NCBI GenBank assembly: GCA_019322805.1
Contig: JAHWIC010000004.1
Location: 1 to 64,000 of the forward strand
Origin: Candidatus Woesearchaeota archaeon
GTDB lineage: Archaea > Nanobdellota > Nanobdellia > Woesearchaeales > JAHWIC01
Length of the DNA: 64,000 bases
Reading direction: 5' to 3'
A model generated the notes under the pieces. That model saw only the letters and a list, made by a program, of their open reading frames with translations, was not told the DNA's origin and did not search any database. The number at the start of each line of letters is the position of its first letter. The stretch's first letter is position 1. Both the position numbers and the translations under genes were made by a program. Positions 24,792-32,013 of the stretch are shown piece by piece.

Positions 24792-25175
24792 TTATCCAGA
24801 TTTCCATAAACCATGGACATTGCAGAGTGCTCTTGCCTTTAACCCTTCTGTGTTTGCAAGGCAGAACTCAGCTACTGGCTCATCGCCTGGCTTAAGCCTT
24901 TTGCCAATAACTATGCTGCTGTCTTTAACAAGCTGTATAAGCTCAATATAATGATTTTCCTCCATTGGATGAGGTACAGAGCCAACCTTAACCCTCACTC
25001 CAGCGTCAGTTGTTTCTATCACTGGAACATGCTTTTCTTTTCCTTCATCTACTGTTTTTTCCTCAAGAAGCGCCATTGGCTTACCGCAGCAGACTAGTTT
25101 GCCATCATGAGCCTCAATAACTGAAACAATATTTCCGCAGATTCCGCATTTATAGATTGCATTTTGTTTTGCCAT
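24792..25175 (-). CDS. Desulfoferrodoxin (superoxide reductase)
   Basis: 127 residues from ATG 25175, chosen for AGAGGTG just upstream; the longer frame has a nonsensical N-terminus. The desulforedoxin domain has C10, C13, C29 and C30 (center I). The catalytic domain has GKEKHVPVI, SVPHPMEENHYIEL and CNVHGLWK, which give the four His and one Cys ligands and the Glu-Lys pair of center II. It reduces superoxide to peroxide. Neighbours are ferritin-like proteins and a VIT1-type transporter. Confidence 0.95.
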   Translation of the reverse strand: MAKQNAIYKCGICGNIVSVIEAHDGKLVCCGKPMALLEEKTVDEGKEKHVPVIETTDAGVRVKVGSVPHPMEENHYIELIQLVKDSSIVIGKRLKPGDEPVAEFCLANTEGLKARALCNVHGLWKSG

Positions 25176-25189
25176 TTTACACCTCTTAT

Positions 25190-26302
25190 CTAAATTCCTC
25201 CGCCAATCAAAGAGCCAATAAAATAAGTGATTACAGCAGCAATTGTTCCTACCAAGAACATCTCTAAGCCAGATCTCCATGGATTCCTTCCAGTAGCAAC
25301 TGTTCTTCCTGCACCTATGAGGAAAAATCCAGATAAAGACAAGATAATCGCAGTCTTGAATGCCAAACTTTCCATGAATACAAAAGGTAAAACCGGAACT
25401 GCAGCACCAATTGTAAATGAAAGCCCTGATGCTAATGCTGCTTTATATGGTGAGCCAAGCTCTTCTGGATTTAAGCCAAGCTCTTCCCTGGCCATTGTTG
25501 CTAATGCTACATCATGGTTGGACATTATCCTCTTAGCAATTCTCTTGGCTGTTTTTGCAGTAATCCCTTTTAGCTCATACATTAAGGCAAGCTCTTCTTC
25601 CTCTGCTTTTGGCATTGTTTTTAGCTCTGTCTTTTCCATCTCAATATGCTTCTGCAAAACCTCTTTCTCTGCTTTAACTGAAACAAATGCACCAGCAGCC
25701 ATTGAGATTGCACCAGCAACAGCTCCTGCCAAGCCAGCTAAAAGGACTATAGCGTTTGATACAGCTGCGCCTGCTACACCAGCTATTAAGGAAAAGGTTG
25801 ATAATAAGCCGTCATTCATCCCAAAGATAATGTCTCTTATGGATTCGCCGCCTTTATGCCATCTCTCTCCTGTAATAGGGACTTTTTTCCCAGCCATTTC
25901 TGTCAATATTTTTGAATGGCTTTTTTCGTCTGGAATGATTTTTGTTAGTTTCTTTGTTGATTCAGGATCATTTAATTTTTTTATCTGCGAAGTATAGCCT
26001 TTTACAGCGGTTCCTTCTGATTTTTCTAGAATATCAAGCAAGGCATTATGGCCAAGTACTTTTCCAAGAAAGCTTAGAACCTTTGCTTTAGCTTTTGGCT
26101 TAAAGCCTGGCTTTACTCCAAGCTTCTTTAATTCATCTTCCCAAATACCTGCATGCTCTGACTCAATCTTTGCTAATTTCCTGTAGATTTTCTTCTTTTT
26201 AGGCTCTTTTTCCTGCTCTGCCATCTGTGAATAGAGCATAACAGCTTCTTTTTCGTCCTGCCAATTTGCCAGGAAAATCTTTGTTTTTTTGTTGTTTTTC
26301 AT
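25190..26302 (-). CDS. Ferritin-like domain fused to VIT1/CCC1 iron transporter
   Basis: 370 residues. Residues 1-140 are a ferritin-like helical domain (QDEKEAVMLYSQMAEQE, KIESEHAGIWEDEL with E47-x-x-H50, DEKSHSKIL). From about 150 the VIT1/CCC1 transporter follows (IRDIIFGMNDGLLSTFSLIAGVAGA, MAAGAFVSVKAEKEV, LALMYELKG, five membrane helices). Such fusions couple a diiron sensor or oxidase to Fe2+/Mn2+ export, or to transport into a compartment in eukaryotic relatives. It overlaps the rubrerythrin-like gene by 4 nt and precedes superoxide reductase. Confidence 0.9.
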   Translation of the reverse strand: MKNNKKTKIFLANWQDEKEAVMLYSQMAEQEKEPKKKKIYRKLAKIESEHAGIWEDELKKLGVKPGFKPKAKAKVLSFLGKVLGHNALLDILEKSEGTAVKGYTSQIKKLNDPESTKKLTKIIPDEKSHSKILTEMAGKKVPITGERWHKGGESIRDIIFGMNDGLLSTFSLIAGVAGAAVSNAIVLLAGLAGAVAGAISMAAGAFVSVKAEKEVLQKHIEMEKTELKTMPKAEEEELALMYELKGITAKTAKRIAKRIMSNHDVALATMAREELGLNPEELGSPYKAALASGLSFTIGAAVPVLPFVFMESLAFKTAIILSLSGFFLIGAGRTVATGRNPWRSGLEMFLVGTIAAVITYFIGSLIGGGI

Positions 26303-26790
26303 CCCTCAACAACCCATTTCTCTTCTTCAGCAAAGAAATGCTCTGGATTTTGAATATATTCGTAAGCATTTTGTATCAGATGATAATGTGCATTTTCCTG
26401 CTCCATCAGCCACTTAAAGAATTTCTTTAGCTCTTCATCATCTGTCTGGTGGAACTGTTTTTCATAGAATTCGTAAGACTTCTTTTCCAGCTCTAATGCT
26501 GTTTTATGCGCTTCTATATCATCATCACTTAGCTCTGTTTTTACCTTGAACTCCTCTGTAGTTGTTGAAAAGAATTTTTTTGTATCCTCAAGCTTATCCC
26601 CTTTTAATTCGATTTTCTCTTTTTCCGTATATCCTTTAATTTCTTCAATATGGTTAAGTTCCTGTTCAGCAAGATACCTGAATGTTCTTGCAACAATCGG
26701 GTTTTCAGTCTTTTTTGAGGTTTCCTCATAAATCTTATGGCCTTTTTCCTCAAAATCCAGGGCTGTCTGAAATGCCTCTTTTAGATCCAT
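26299..26790 (-). CDS. Rubrerythrin/ferritin-like protein, tandem helical pairs
   Basis: 163 residues. Two half-domains each carry an E-x-x-H motif: ALDFEEKGHKIYEE with YLAEQELNHIEE, and LELEKKSYEFYEK with LMEQENAHYHLI. These build one four-helix diiron site, as in erythrin/ferritin-like proteins. The rubredoxin domain of true rubrerythrin is missing. It is the first gene of the iron/oxidative-stress operon. A peroxide-reducing or iron-oxidising role is likely. Confidence 0.85.
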   Translation of the reverse strand: MDLKEAFQTALDFEEKGHKIYEETSKKTENPIVARTFRYLAEQELNHIEEIKGYTEKEKIELKGDKLEDTKKFFSTTTEEFKVKTELSDDDIEAHKTALELEKKSYEFYEKQFHQTDDEELKKFFKWLMEQENAHYHLIQNAYEYIQNPEHFFAEEEKWVVEG

Positions 26791-26826
26791 TTTTCACCTC
26801 TTGAGAATACTGCATCAGACGCATAT

Positions 26827-27735
26827 TTAACTTTTTCGCTGTGAGCGCAACTTCTCAATCTTAATGTCTTTACCAGGAGCTTTAACTGCAATTATGCGGC
26901 CTTTAATCGGCTCTTCACAATTAACTGACTCTTTTGGGTAGTCTGCATAAGTGCTGGATGTGAAAAGGGTTATGCACCTTCCGTTAAAAGACAGGCCTTT
27001 TGATGTATAGTCATGGCCTCTGATAAGGGTTTGTTTATTGATATCAGCCATTACTTCTACAAAAAATAGCTTTCCGTATAAGACAGCATTCTCTACTCCC
27101 CTATTCCATTCCTGGATTATCTTTTTAGGCTCATTCAATGATTCATTCCATAGAACCTGGTCAAGTATTTTGTTGTCTCCTGTAATCTTTCCTTTTGGAA
27201 CAGACTCTATTTCCTTTAAGCTCTTAATCTTAGGCAGTCCTCCATGCAAGGCAATTATCTTACTGGTTACAGCTGCAAGAGGCATGTATGAAAAAACATC
27301 ATTGAATAATGCCCAGGTCTTTTGGCTCCATACCTGCGATACATTGGTTCTAAACCCAAATACATCATTCACTCTTGGATCTTCATGGTTTCCTCTCAAA
27401 AGGATAAGGTTCTTTTTGGTTAATTTTATGTAAAAGAGATATAATACATTCCTGATATCTCCATAATCCTCAAAAGCCCTGTCTACATAGTCCCCTGTAA
27501 ACACCACAATGCTGCTATCCAAGTACTTCTCTATAATCTTTTTTGATGCGTCATAATCTCCATGAGTGTCTCCTACAAAGATGATTTTCTTTTTTTCTGG
27601 AAGTTTTATTAGCTGTTTTTCAGCTTTGAATTTTTGCTTTAAATCCATTAGGAAGCCATATAAAAGAGATTCATCTACCCTAATAAGCGGAATCTTGCCT
27701 AATGCTGCATTCTTTATAACCTGGTATGAAGGCAT
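26827..27735 (-). CDS. PPP-family serine/threonine protein phosphatase
   Basis: 302 residues. Metal-binding motifs: GDTHG (55-59; usually GDxHG), GDYVDR (81-86), RGNHE (114-118) and further His in ALHGGLP and RGHDYT. This is the full PP1/PP2A-type set, coordinating two metal ions. It dephosphorylates Ser/Thr in proteins. Archaeal versions are known but patchily distributed. It is a single gene between the iron operon and a lipoprotein gene. Confidence 0.9.
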   Translation of the reverse strand: MPSYQVIKNAALGKIPLIRVDESLLYGFLMDLKQKFKAEKQLIKLPEKKKIIFVGDTHGDYDASKKIIEKYLDSSIVVFTGDYVDRAFEDYGDIRNVLYLFYIKLTKKNLILLRGNHEDPRVNDVFGFRTNVSQVWSQKTWALFNDVFSYMPLAAVTSKIIALHGGLPKIKSLKEIESVPKGKITGDNKILDQVLWNESLNEPKKIIQEWNRGVENAVLYGKLFFVEVMADINKQTLIRGHDYTSKGLSFNGRCITLFTSSTYADYPKESVNCEEPIKGRIIAVKAPGKDIKIEKLRSQRKS

Positions 27736-27772
27736 AGGTATAAGAAAGAGCTCTTCTTATTTAAACGTTAAC

Positions 27773-28249
27773 TTACTCCTCAACAAAAACCCTTCCAAAG
27801 AAGATTGGGTCTACTAGTTTTATGATGCTGTATTTTCCAGGCTCTTCAAAGGTATAGCTGTAGGACTCTTCAGGCCCTAGTTTTGCGCTGAATGTGTCTT
27901 TTGGACCGCTGATCATAATAGATACTTCGTATTGGTTAGTCCATTCAACTGTATCTCCTGGCTTAATGGCGACCTCACCTGGGATGAATTTACCTGAGGA
28001 TATATTCACCCCCACAATATTTGATGTTTGCCCCTGAGGCACTTCAGGTGGTTCTTCAGGTTCTGGCTCTTCTTTAAGTGGCTCTTTTGGCGGTTCTTCC
28101 GGTGGTTCATCAACTTCAGGCTGCTCAACAGGCTCTTTCATAAGAGTTGGAGTCTCATCAAGAGCTTCTATGTTCCCCCTGCTAATCTTTACAGTTGCAC
28201 AGCCTGTTAGAAAGACTAACGCCAATACGATGATAAATATATTTTTCAT
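27773..28249 (-). CDS. Cupredoxin-fold lipoprotein lacking copper ligands
   Basis: 158 residues from ATG 28249, which begins a lipoprotein signal (MKNIFIIVLALVFLTGC). A Pro/Glu-rich linker (about 45-85) leads to a cupredoxin-like domain: PGDTVEWTNQYEVSIMI, ESYSYTFEEPGKYSIIK. In copper-binding relatives the positions here reading EVSIMI and KLVDPIFF hold His and Cys-x-x-His. Those ligands are absent, so electron transfer is unlikely and a structural or binding role is more plausible. Confidence 0.78.
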   Translation of the reverse strand: MKNIFIIVLALVFLTGCATVKISRGNIEALDETPTLMKEPVEQPEVDEPPEEPPKEPLKEEPEPEEPPEVPQGQTSNIVGVNISSGKFIPGEVAIKPGDTVEWTNQYEVSIMISGPKDTFSAKLGPEESYSYTFEEPGKYSIIKLVDPIFFGRVFVEE

Positions 28250-28278
28250 TTTATCACACCACATACCCCTGATATTAA

Positions 28279-28515
28279 CGCCGCGGCCCGGACTTTCAAA
28301 GTCAATGGCACCTCTTTTGTATTTGTTAAGTCAGGCAACAAGCAAAGCTCATGCCTCACCATTGATCTTTTTGAACCGGGAGATCCCGAAGGAAACAAGC
28401 TTATTGCATGCCATAAATCTGCTTTGAACGCCATAAATCTCTTCGAGATTTAATGTCTCGCAAATTTAATATCACCACTCCAAGCTTGCGCAGTACCAGG
28501 TTGTGCCACCGCGGC
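28279..28515 (-). tRNA. tRNA-Ser (GGA), 237 nt with two long introns
   Basis: Acceptor GCCGCGG/CCGCGGC with discriminator G, three-pair D-stem, variable arm TTCC/TTC/GGGA. Anticodon stem CAAGC/GCTTG, anticodon GGA at 28479-28481. Intron 1 is 28402-28477 (76 nt) and contains one full and one partial copy of a palindrome shared with tRNA-Gln and tRNA-Asp introns. Intron 2 is 28293-28369 (77 nt) at 59/60: TTCA pairs with TGAA, and splicing yields TTCAAAT between CCCGG and CCGGG. A TCAATGG/CCATTGA stem lies inside. The spliced length is 84 nt. The two introns make up nearly two thirds of the gene. Confidence 0.9.
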
Positions 28516-28579
28516 ATCAAGGAATGTGGTATTATATTTATATTTAAAGGTTTGTTAAATCAATTTTAAAGATCAATTT

Positions 28580-28772
28580 GAAAAAATTCAATGAACGAAA
28601 AATAAAAAATCTGATTTTTGCTTTCTTCTCTTACTTAAGGCAAAAATCATCCGCTGTATTCCTTTATGCTCTGACTTAAAGGGAAGTAATTGGATGAAAA
28701 TTCCTTGAGCGTAGTTGTGAAAGGAATTTTCAGATTTAATTTTATTTTTCTATTGTTATTTTTTTATTGGTC
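28580..28772 (+). repeat. Cloverleaf element, copy 3
   Basis: The core is 28607-28737. The closing stem is AAATCTGA (28607-28614) with TCAGATTT (28730-28737), extended outward by GAAAAATAAA pairing. Hairpin 1 is GATTTTTGC (28613-28621) with GCAAAAATC (28640-28648). Hairpin 2 is TCATCC (28647-28652) with GGATGA (28692-28697). Hairpin 3 is AAAATTCCTT (28697-28706) with AAGGAATTTT (28721-28730). Compared with copy 1 the closing stem changes from C-G to T-A on both sides, a compensatory pair. It sits between tRNA-Ser and a small zinc-ribbon gene. No ORF inside. Confidence 0.75.
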
Positions 28773-28823
28773 TTAACCATATATCTTAGTTAATTATATA
28801 AACAAAAGGATTAATCTAAAACC

Positions 28824-29111
28824 ATGGTCATAAGATACAAACAATTATGCACGAGATGCAAGAAAAACTATGTAACTATCACTCATAAACAAAGATATGC
28901 AGTCTGCTATGAATGCCAAATGAAGTATCTTGAAGGAGAAATCAAAGACCCAAAAATGAAGAAGTTCTTTGACATTCCTGAGGAATTCTATAAACAAAAT
29001 TCATTCCTTGCTGACATTAAGTTAAATTATCTTAAGTTTGGCAAGTTGACTGAAAAGCAGATAGAAGCGTTTAAGAGAACAGTAGGAAGACTAAAAAAGG
29101 CAAAATCTTAG
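28824..29111 (+). CDS. Small zinc-ribbon protein
   Basis: 95 residues. The N-terminus has C-x2-C (LCTRCKKNY) and C-x2-C (VCYECQMKY), a treble-clef or zinc-ribbon site. The C-terminal half is helical and basic (IEAFKRTVGRLKKAKS). No named family is recognised; the size and charge suggest nucleic-acid or ribosome binding. It overlaps by 4 nt the relic rps10 fragment on the other strand. Confidence 0.7.
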   Translation: MVIRYKQLCTRCKKNYVTITHKQRYAVCYECQMKYLEGEIKDPKMKKFFDIPEEFYKQNSFLADIKLNYLKFGKLTEKQIEAFKRTVGRLKKAKS

Positions 29112-29150
29112 AATCACTCAACCATCTCAATCTCGATATTAAGGCCTTCT
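29108..29150 (-). pseudogene. Relic of the rps10 3' end
   Basis: 43 nt repeat 30184-30226, the 3' end of rps10, with two mismatches. Read on the minus strand it encodes EGLNIEIEMVE and stop, the exact S10 C-terminus. The differences are a synonymous Ile codon and TGA in place of TAA. So a divergent S10 end, not a fresh copy, lies 1 kb from the intact gene, with the repeat-rich lipoprotein gene between the two. Confidence 0.7.
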
Positions 29151-29179
29151 TGAATAAAACTATATCAAAAAAGAAAAAT

Positions 29180-30040
29180 TTAAGCAGCCTTATAATCAAC
29201 TTTTGATTCTAAGAAAACACTTCCTGGTGCAGGTGCTGATCCTGGAGTTGCTGGGTCTGCTGGTGCTCCTGGTGCAGGTGCTGATCCTGGAGTTGCTGGG
29301 TCTGCTGGTGCTCCTGGTGCAGGTGCTGCTGGAACCGGATAAAATGCGTCTAACTCGCCACATAATTCAGTATTGATTGCCTCTACAGTTCTTCTGTAAA
29401 GCCCTTCTGCTTTTGGTGGAAGTGGCAGTTGGTCTGGACCTCCAAAACAACCTGGTTTTGAACCACTTATGGTTCTTTCGCCAGTTTCTGGAACCATGTC
29501 TCTATCTTTATCATATAAAACCCAAGTTAAATCGCCTTTAACAAGTGTAAGTTTTATTGTTCCATCGGTAAGTGATTCTAAAGTAACATTATCAGAATCT
29601 CCTAATAGTTTTGGACCGTAAAGTATATTAGGTTCTGGTTCTGGTGTAGGAGCAGGTGGTGTAGCAGTTGGTGTTGGAATTGATGCTGTTGCCCTAGCAG
29701 CTGCCCTTCTTTGAGCTTCTGCAAGAGCTCTATCATAAGCAGGTTTTGAGCCTGGTGGAAGTGGCGGTTGGCCTGAACCTCCAAAATAACCTGGAGGGCC
29801 GTTTCCTACAGTTACTTCAAGAGTATCTGGATCACCGTCTTCTCCGTCTCCGCTTAATATTGAGGTTGCATCTCTTGTTTTTATTGTAACGTTACGTGCT
29901 TTTTCATCAACAGCTTCTACAGAATAATAAGAATTATTACCACTATCACGCCATTCAGCTATAACATTCTTTGGCTTTTTGCCACAACCTGCTGCTGCCA
30001 AAAGTGCGACAAGAGCCACAATATATGTTCTGAATCCCAT
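29180..30040 (-). CDS. Pro/Ala/Gly-rich lipoprotein with internal duplication
   Basis: 286 residues from ATG 30040 (GGAGGATAT upstream). Lipoprotein signal MGFRTYIVALVALLAAAGC. Two similar modules each end in a FGG...PLPP segment: GPPGYFGGSGQPPLPPG and SKPGCFGGPDQLPLPPK, each followed by a helix with R/E repeats. The C-terminus has a 15-residue Ala/Pro/Gly repeat (29226-29327). Codons are GC-richer than in neighbours, and the gene lies between two copies of the rps10 3' end, so it looks inserted. Function unknown; a cell-surface protein. Confidence 0.75.
   Translation of the reverse strand: MGFRTYIVALVALLAAAGCGKKPKNVIAEWRDSGNNSYYSVEAVDEKARNVTIKTRDATSILSGDGEDGDPDTLEVTVGNGPPGYFGGSGQPPLPPGSKPAYDRALAEAQRRAAARATASIPTPTATPPAPTPEPEPNILYGPKLLGDSDNVTLESLTDGTIKLTLVKGDLTWVLYDKDRDMVPETGERTISGSKPGCFGGPDQLPLPPKAEGLYRRTVEAINTELCGELDAFYPVPAAPAPGAPADPATPGSAPAPGAPADPATPGSAPAPGSVFLESKVDYKAA
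29226..29327. repeat. 45-bp tandem repeat (2.3 units)
   Basis: Units at 29226-29270 and 29271-29315 are identical, with 12 nt of a third. They encode the Ala-Pro-Gly repeat near the lipoprotein C-terminus (ADPATPGSAPAPG). The length in multiples of 3 keeps the frame, so copy number can vary without breaking the protein. Confidence 0.9.
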
Positions 30041-30189
30041 ACTAATATCCTCCATATAATTATTATATAGGGGAGGAGTTAAAAGGAATTTATAAAGCTT
30101 TCTATCTTTTATCTCTTTGCAGTAGTAAATAGGTAATACAACCTAGCTTTAGGTATCTATTAACTATCTATAGAAAAGAAGATTTAGAA

Positions 30190-30501
30190 TTACTCAACCA
30201 TCTCAATCTCTATATTAAGGCCTTCTGGGATATGAACCCTCATAACCAGCCTTAAGGCACGCTCATTAAGGCCTAGGTCTATAAGCCTTTTATGAATTCG
30301 CATCTCATAACGCTCCCATGTAGAAGTTCCGCCGCCGTCAGGGCCTTTCCTTGTTGTGACCTGAAGCTTTTTAGTAGGCAATGGTATTGGACCACGCATA
30401 TCTACACCAATCTTATCGGCAATATCCTTTATTGCGCCTGATACTTCGTTTACCTTGTTTATATCAATGCTTGCTAGTTTTATTCTTGCCTTCTGTACCA
30501 T
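30190..30501 (-). CDS. rps10: Ribosomal protein uS10
   Basis: 103 residues. DMRGPIPLPTKKLQVTTRKGPDGGG is the conserved tRNA-site-facing loop, and RVHIPEGLNIEIEMVE the C-terminus. It is part of the small subunit head. It follows EF-1A (68 nt downstream on the minus strand), the usual archaeal pairing. Its 3' end has a diverged duplicate at 29108-29150. Confidence 0.95.
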   Translation of the reverse strand: MVQKARIKLASIDINKVNEVSGAIKDIADKIGVDMRGPIPLPTKKLQVTTRKGPDGGGTSTWERYEMRIHKRLIDLGLNERALRLVMRVHIPEGLNIEIEMVE

Positions 30502-30571
30502 CTACCTACCTCATGATAAGACTCGGTTCACCATGATCGGAACAAGTCCTTAATAAAAATGAAATAAAAAA

Positions 30572-31855
30572 TTAACTTTTCTTAACCAAGTCTATACACA
30601 TTCCAGCTGCAACTGTTGCGCCAGAATCCCTGACAGCAAACCGCGACATCTGTGGTATATCCTTCTGCTTCTCAATCACCAAAGGCTGAACTGGCTTTAT
30701 CTTGACAATTGCTGCATCTCCGTTCTTGATGAAGTCTGGGTTCTCTGCAACAACCTCGCCAGTTGCTGGGTTAAGCTTTTTCTCTATCGCAGTTACCTGG
30801 CATGCAACCTGTGCTGTGTGGATATGGAATACAGGTGTGTAGCCGACTGTGATAACAGTTGGATGGTTCAGAACAACCATCTGAGCTGTAAATTCTGAAG
30901 CAATTGTTGGAACGTTGTCAGCATGGCCAAGTACGTCTCCACGAGCTATGTCTTTCTTGCCAATGCCCCTTACGTTAAAGCCAACATTGTCGCCAGGCTC
31001 TGCTTTTTGCAGTTGCTCATGGTGCATTTCGATTGACTTGACTTCACCAGGAACTCCTTTTCCTTCTCTTCCTGGAACAACAATAACCTTGTCGCCAACC
31101 TTCATAACTCCTGTCTCAACCCTTCCAACAGGAACTACGCCAATGCCTGTGATGTTATAGACATCCTGGATAGGAAGCCTTAATGGAAGCTCTGTTGGTT
31201 TTTCAGGTGGAGCTATTGTGTCCATTGTTTCTAACAAAGTTCCGCTTTTGGACCATGGCATCTTGTCTGTTTTCTTTGCAACATTATCTCCAGTTAAAGC
31301 TGCTACAGGAACAAATGGAACTTTGCTTGGGTCATAGCCAACTGTCTTAAGCAAGCCAGATACAAGATCTTTTAACTTGTTGAACTTTGCTTCATCGTAC
31401 TTAACAGCATCCATCTTGTTTATTGCAACGATTAACTGGTTTACTCCAAGTGTTCTGGCAAGGAACACGTGCTCTTTTGTCTGAGGCTGCAGCTCAGTAT
31501 CTGTTGCAGCCACAACTAAGACGCCAGCATCTGCCTGTGATGCACCTGTAATCATGTTCTTGATGAAATCCTTGTGGCCAGGAGCATCAATTATTGTGAA
31601 GTAATATTTTGGTGTTTCAAACTTCTTATGGGCAAGGTCAATTGTCAAGCCACGCTCCTGCTCTTCCTTTAGATTGTCCATTACAAAAGCAAACTCGAAA
31701 CCAGCTTTACCCAGTTCCTGTGCCTTTTCCTTTAATTTCCTCATAGCCTGTTCGTCGATAGCTCCTGTATCGTATAGAAGTCTACCTACATTTGTTGATT
31801 TTCCAGCATCAACATGCCCGATGAATACCAAGTTTATATGTATTTTTTCAGCCAT
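30572..31855 (-). CDS. Translation elongation factor 1-alpha
   Basis: 427 residues from ATG 31855 (GGAGGG upstream). G1 GHVDAGKS, G2 ERGLTID, G3 DAPGHKD, G4 NKMD, then the two beta-barrel domains ([31 protein letters not shown]). It delivers aminoacyl-tRNA to the ribosome. It is grouped with EF-2 and S10 as in other archaea, all on the minus strand. Confidence 0.97.
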   Translation of the reverse strand: MAEKIHINLVFIGHVDAGKSTNVGRLLYDTGAIDEQAMRKLKEKAQELGKAGFEFAFVMDNLKEEQERGLTIDLAHKKFETPKYYFTIIDAPGHKDFIKNMITGASQADAGVLVVAATDTELQPQTKEHVFLARTLGVNQLIVAINKMDAVKYDEAKFNKLKDLVSGLLKTVGYDPSKVPFVPVAALTGDNVAKKTDKMPWSKSGTLLETMDTIAPPEKPTELPLRLPIQDVYNITGIGVVPVGRVETGVMKVGDKVIVVPGREGKGVPGEVKSIEMHHEQLQKAEPGDNVGFNVRGIGKKDIARGDVLGHADNVPTIASEFTAQMVVLNHPTVITVGYTPVFHIHTAQVACQVTAIEKKLNPATGEVVAENPDFIKNGDAAIVKIKPVQPLVIEKQKDIPQMSRFAVRDSGATVAAGMCIDLVKKS

Positions 31856-31990
31856 ATTCAACCCTCCAATTTTGTTGTTTTTAGTCTAATTCCACGAGTT
31901 GGAATTTAATAAGCATTTATAAATGTTATTGTTTTTCTCTTCTATTAAACACAGGCTCCCTTAGTTGTGTACTAGTGGGGAGGATCCAAA

Positions 31991-32013
31991 TAAAATTGCC
32001 GAAGGCAATTTTA
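31991..32013. terminator. Perfect 10-bp hairpin spanning the EF-2 stop codon
   Basis: TAAAATTGCC (31991-32000) and GGCAATTTTA (32004-32013) pair perfectly around a three-base GAA loop (TTC on the EF-2 strand). The EF-2 stop is in the outer arm. It probably acts as a 3' end or stability element between EF-2 and EF-1A. The GAA/TTC loop recurs in several other palindromes in the window. Confidence 0.55.

Noticed and set aside
24792..25280. Superoxide reductase start at 25280
   Set aside because: The added 35 residues overlap the VIT1-type gene end and are out of character; ATG 25175 has AGAGGTG and the family N-terminus.
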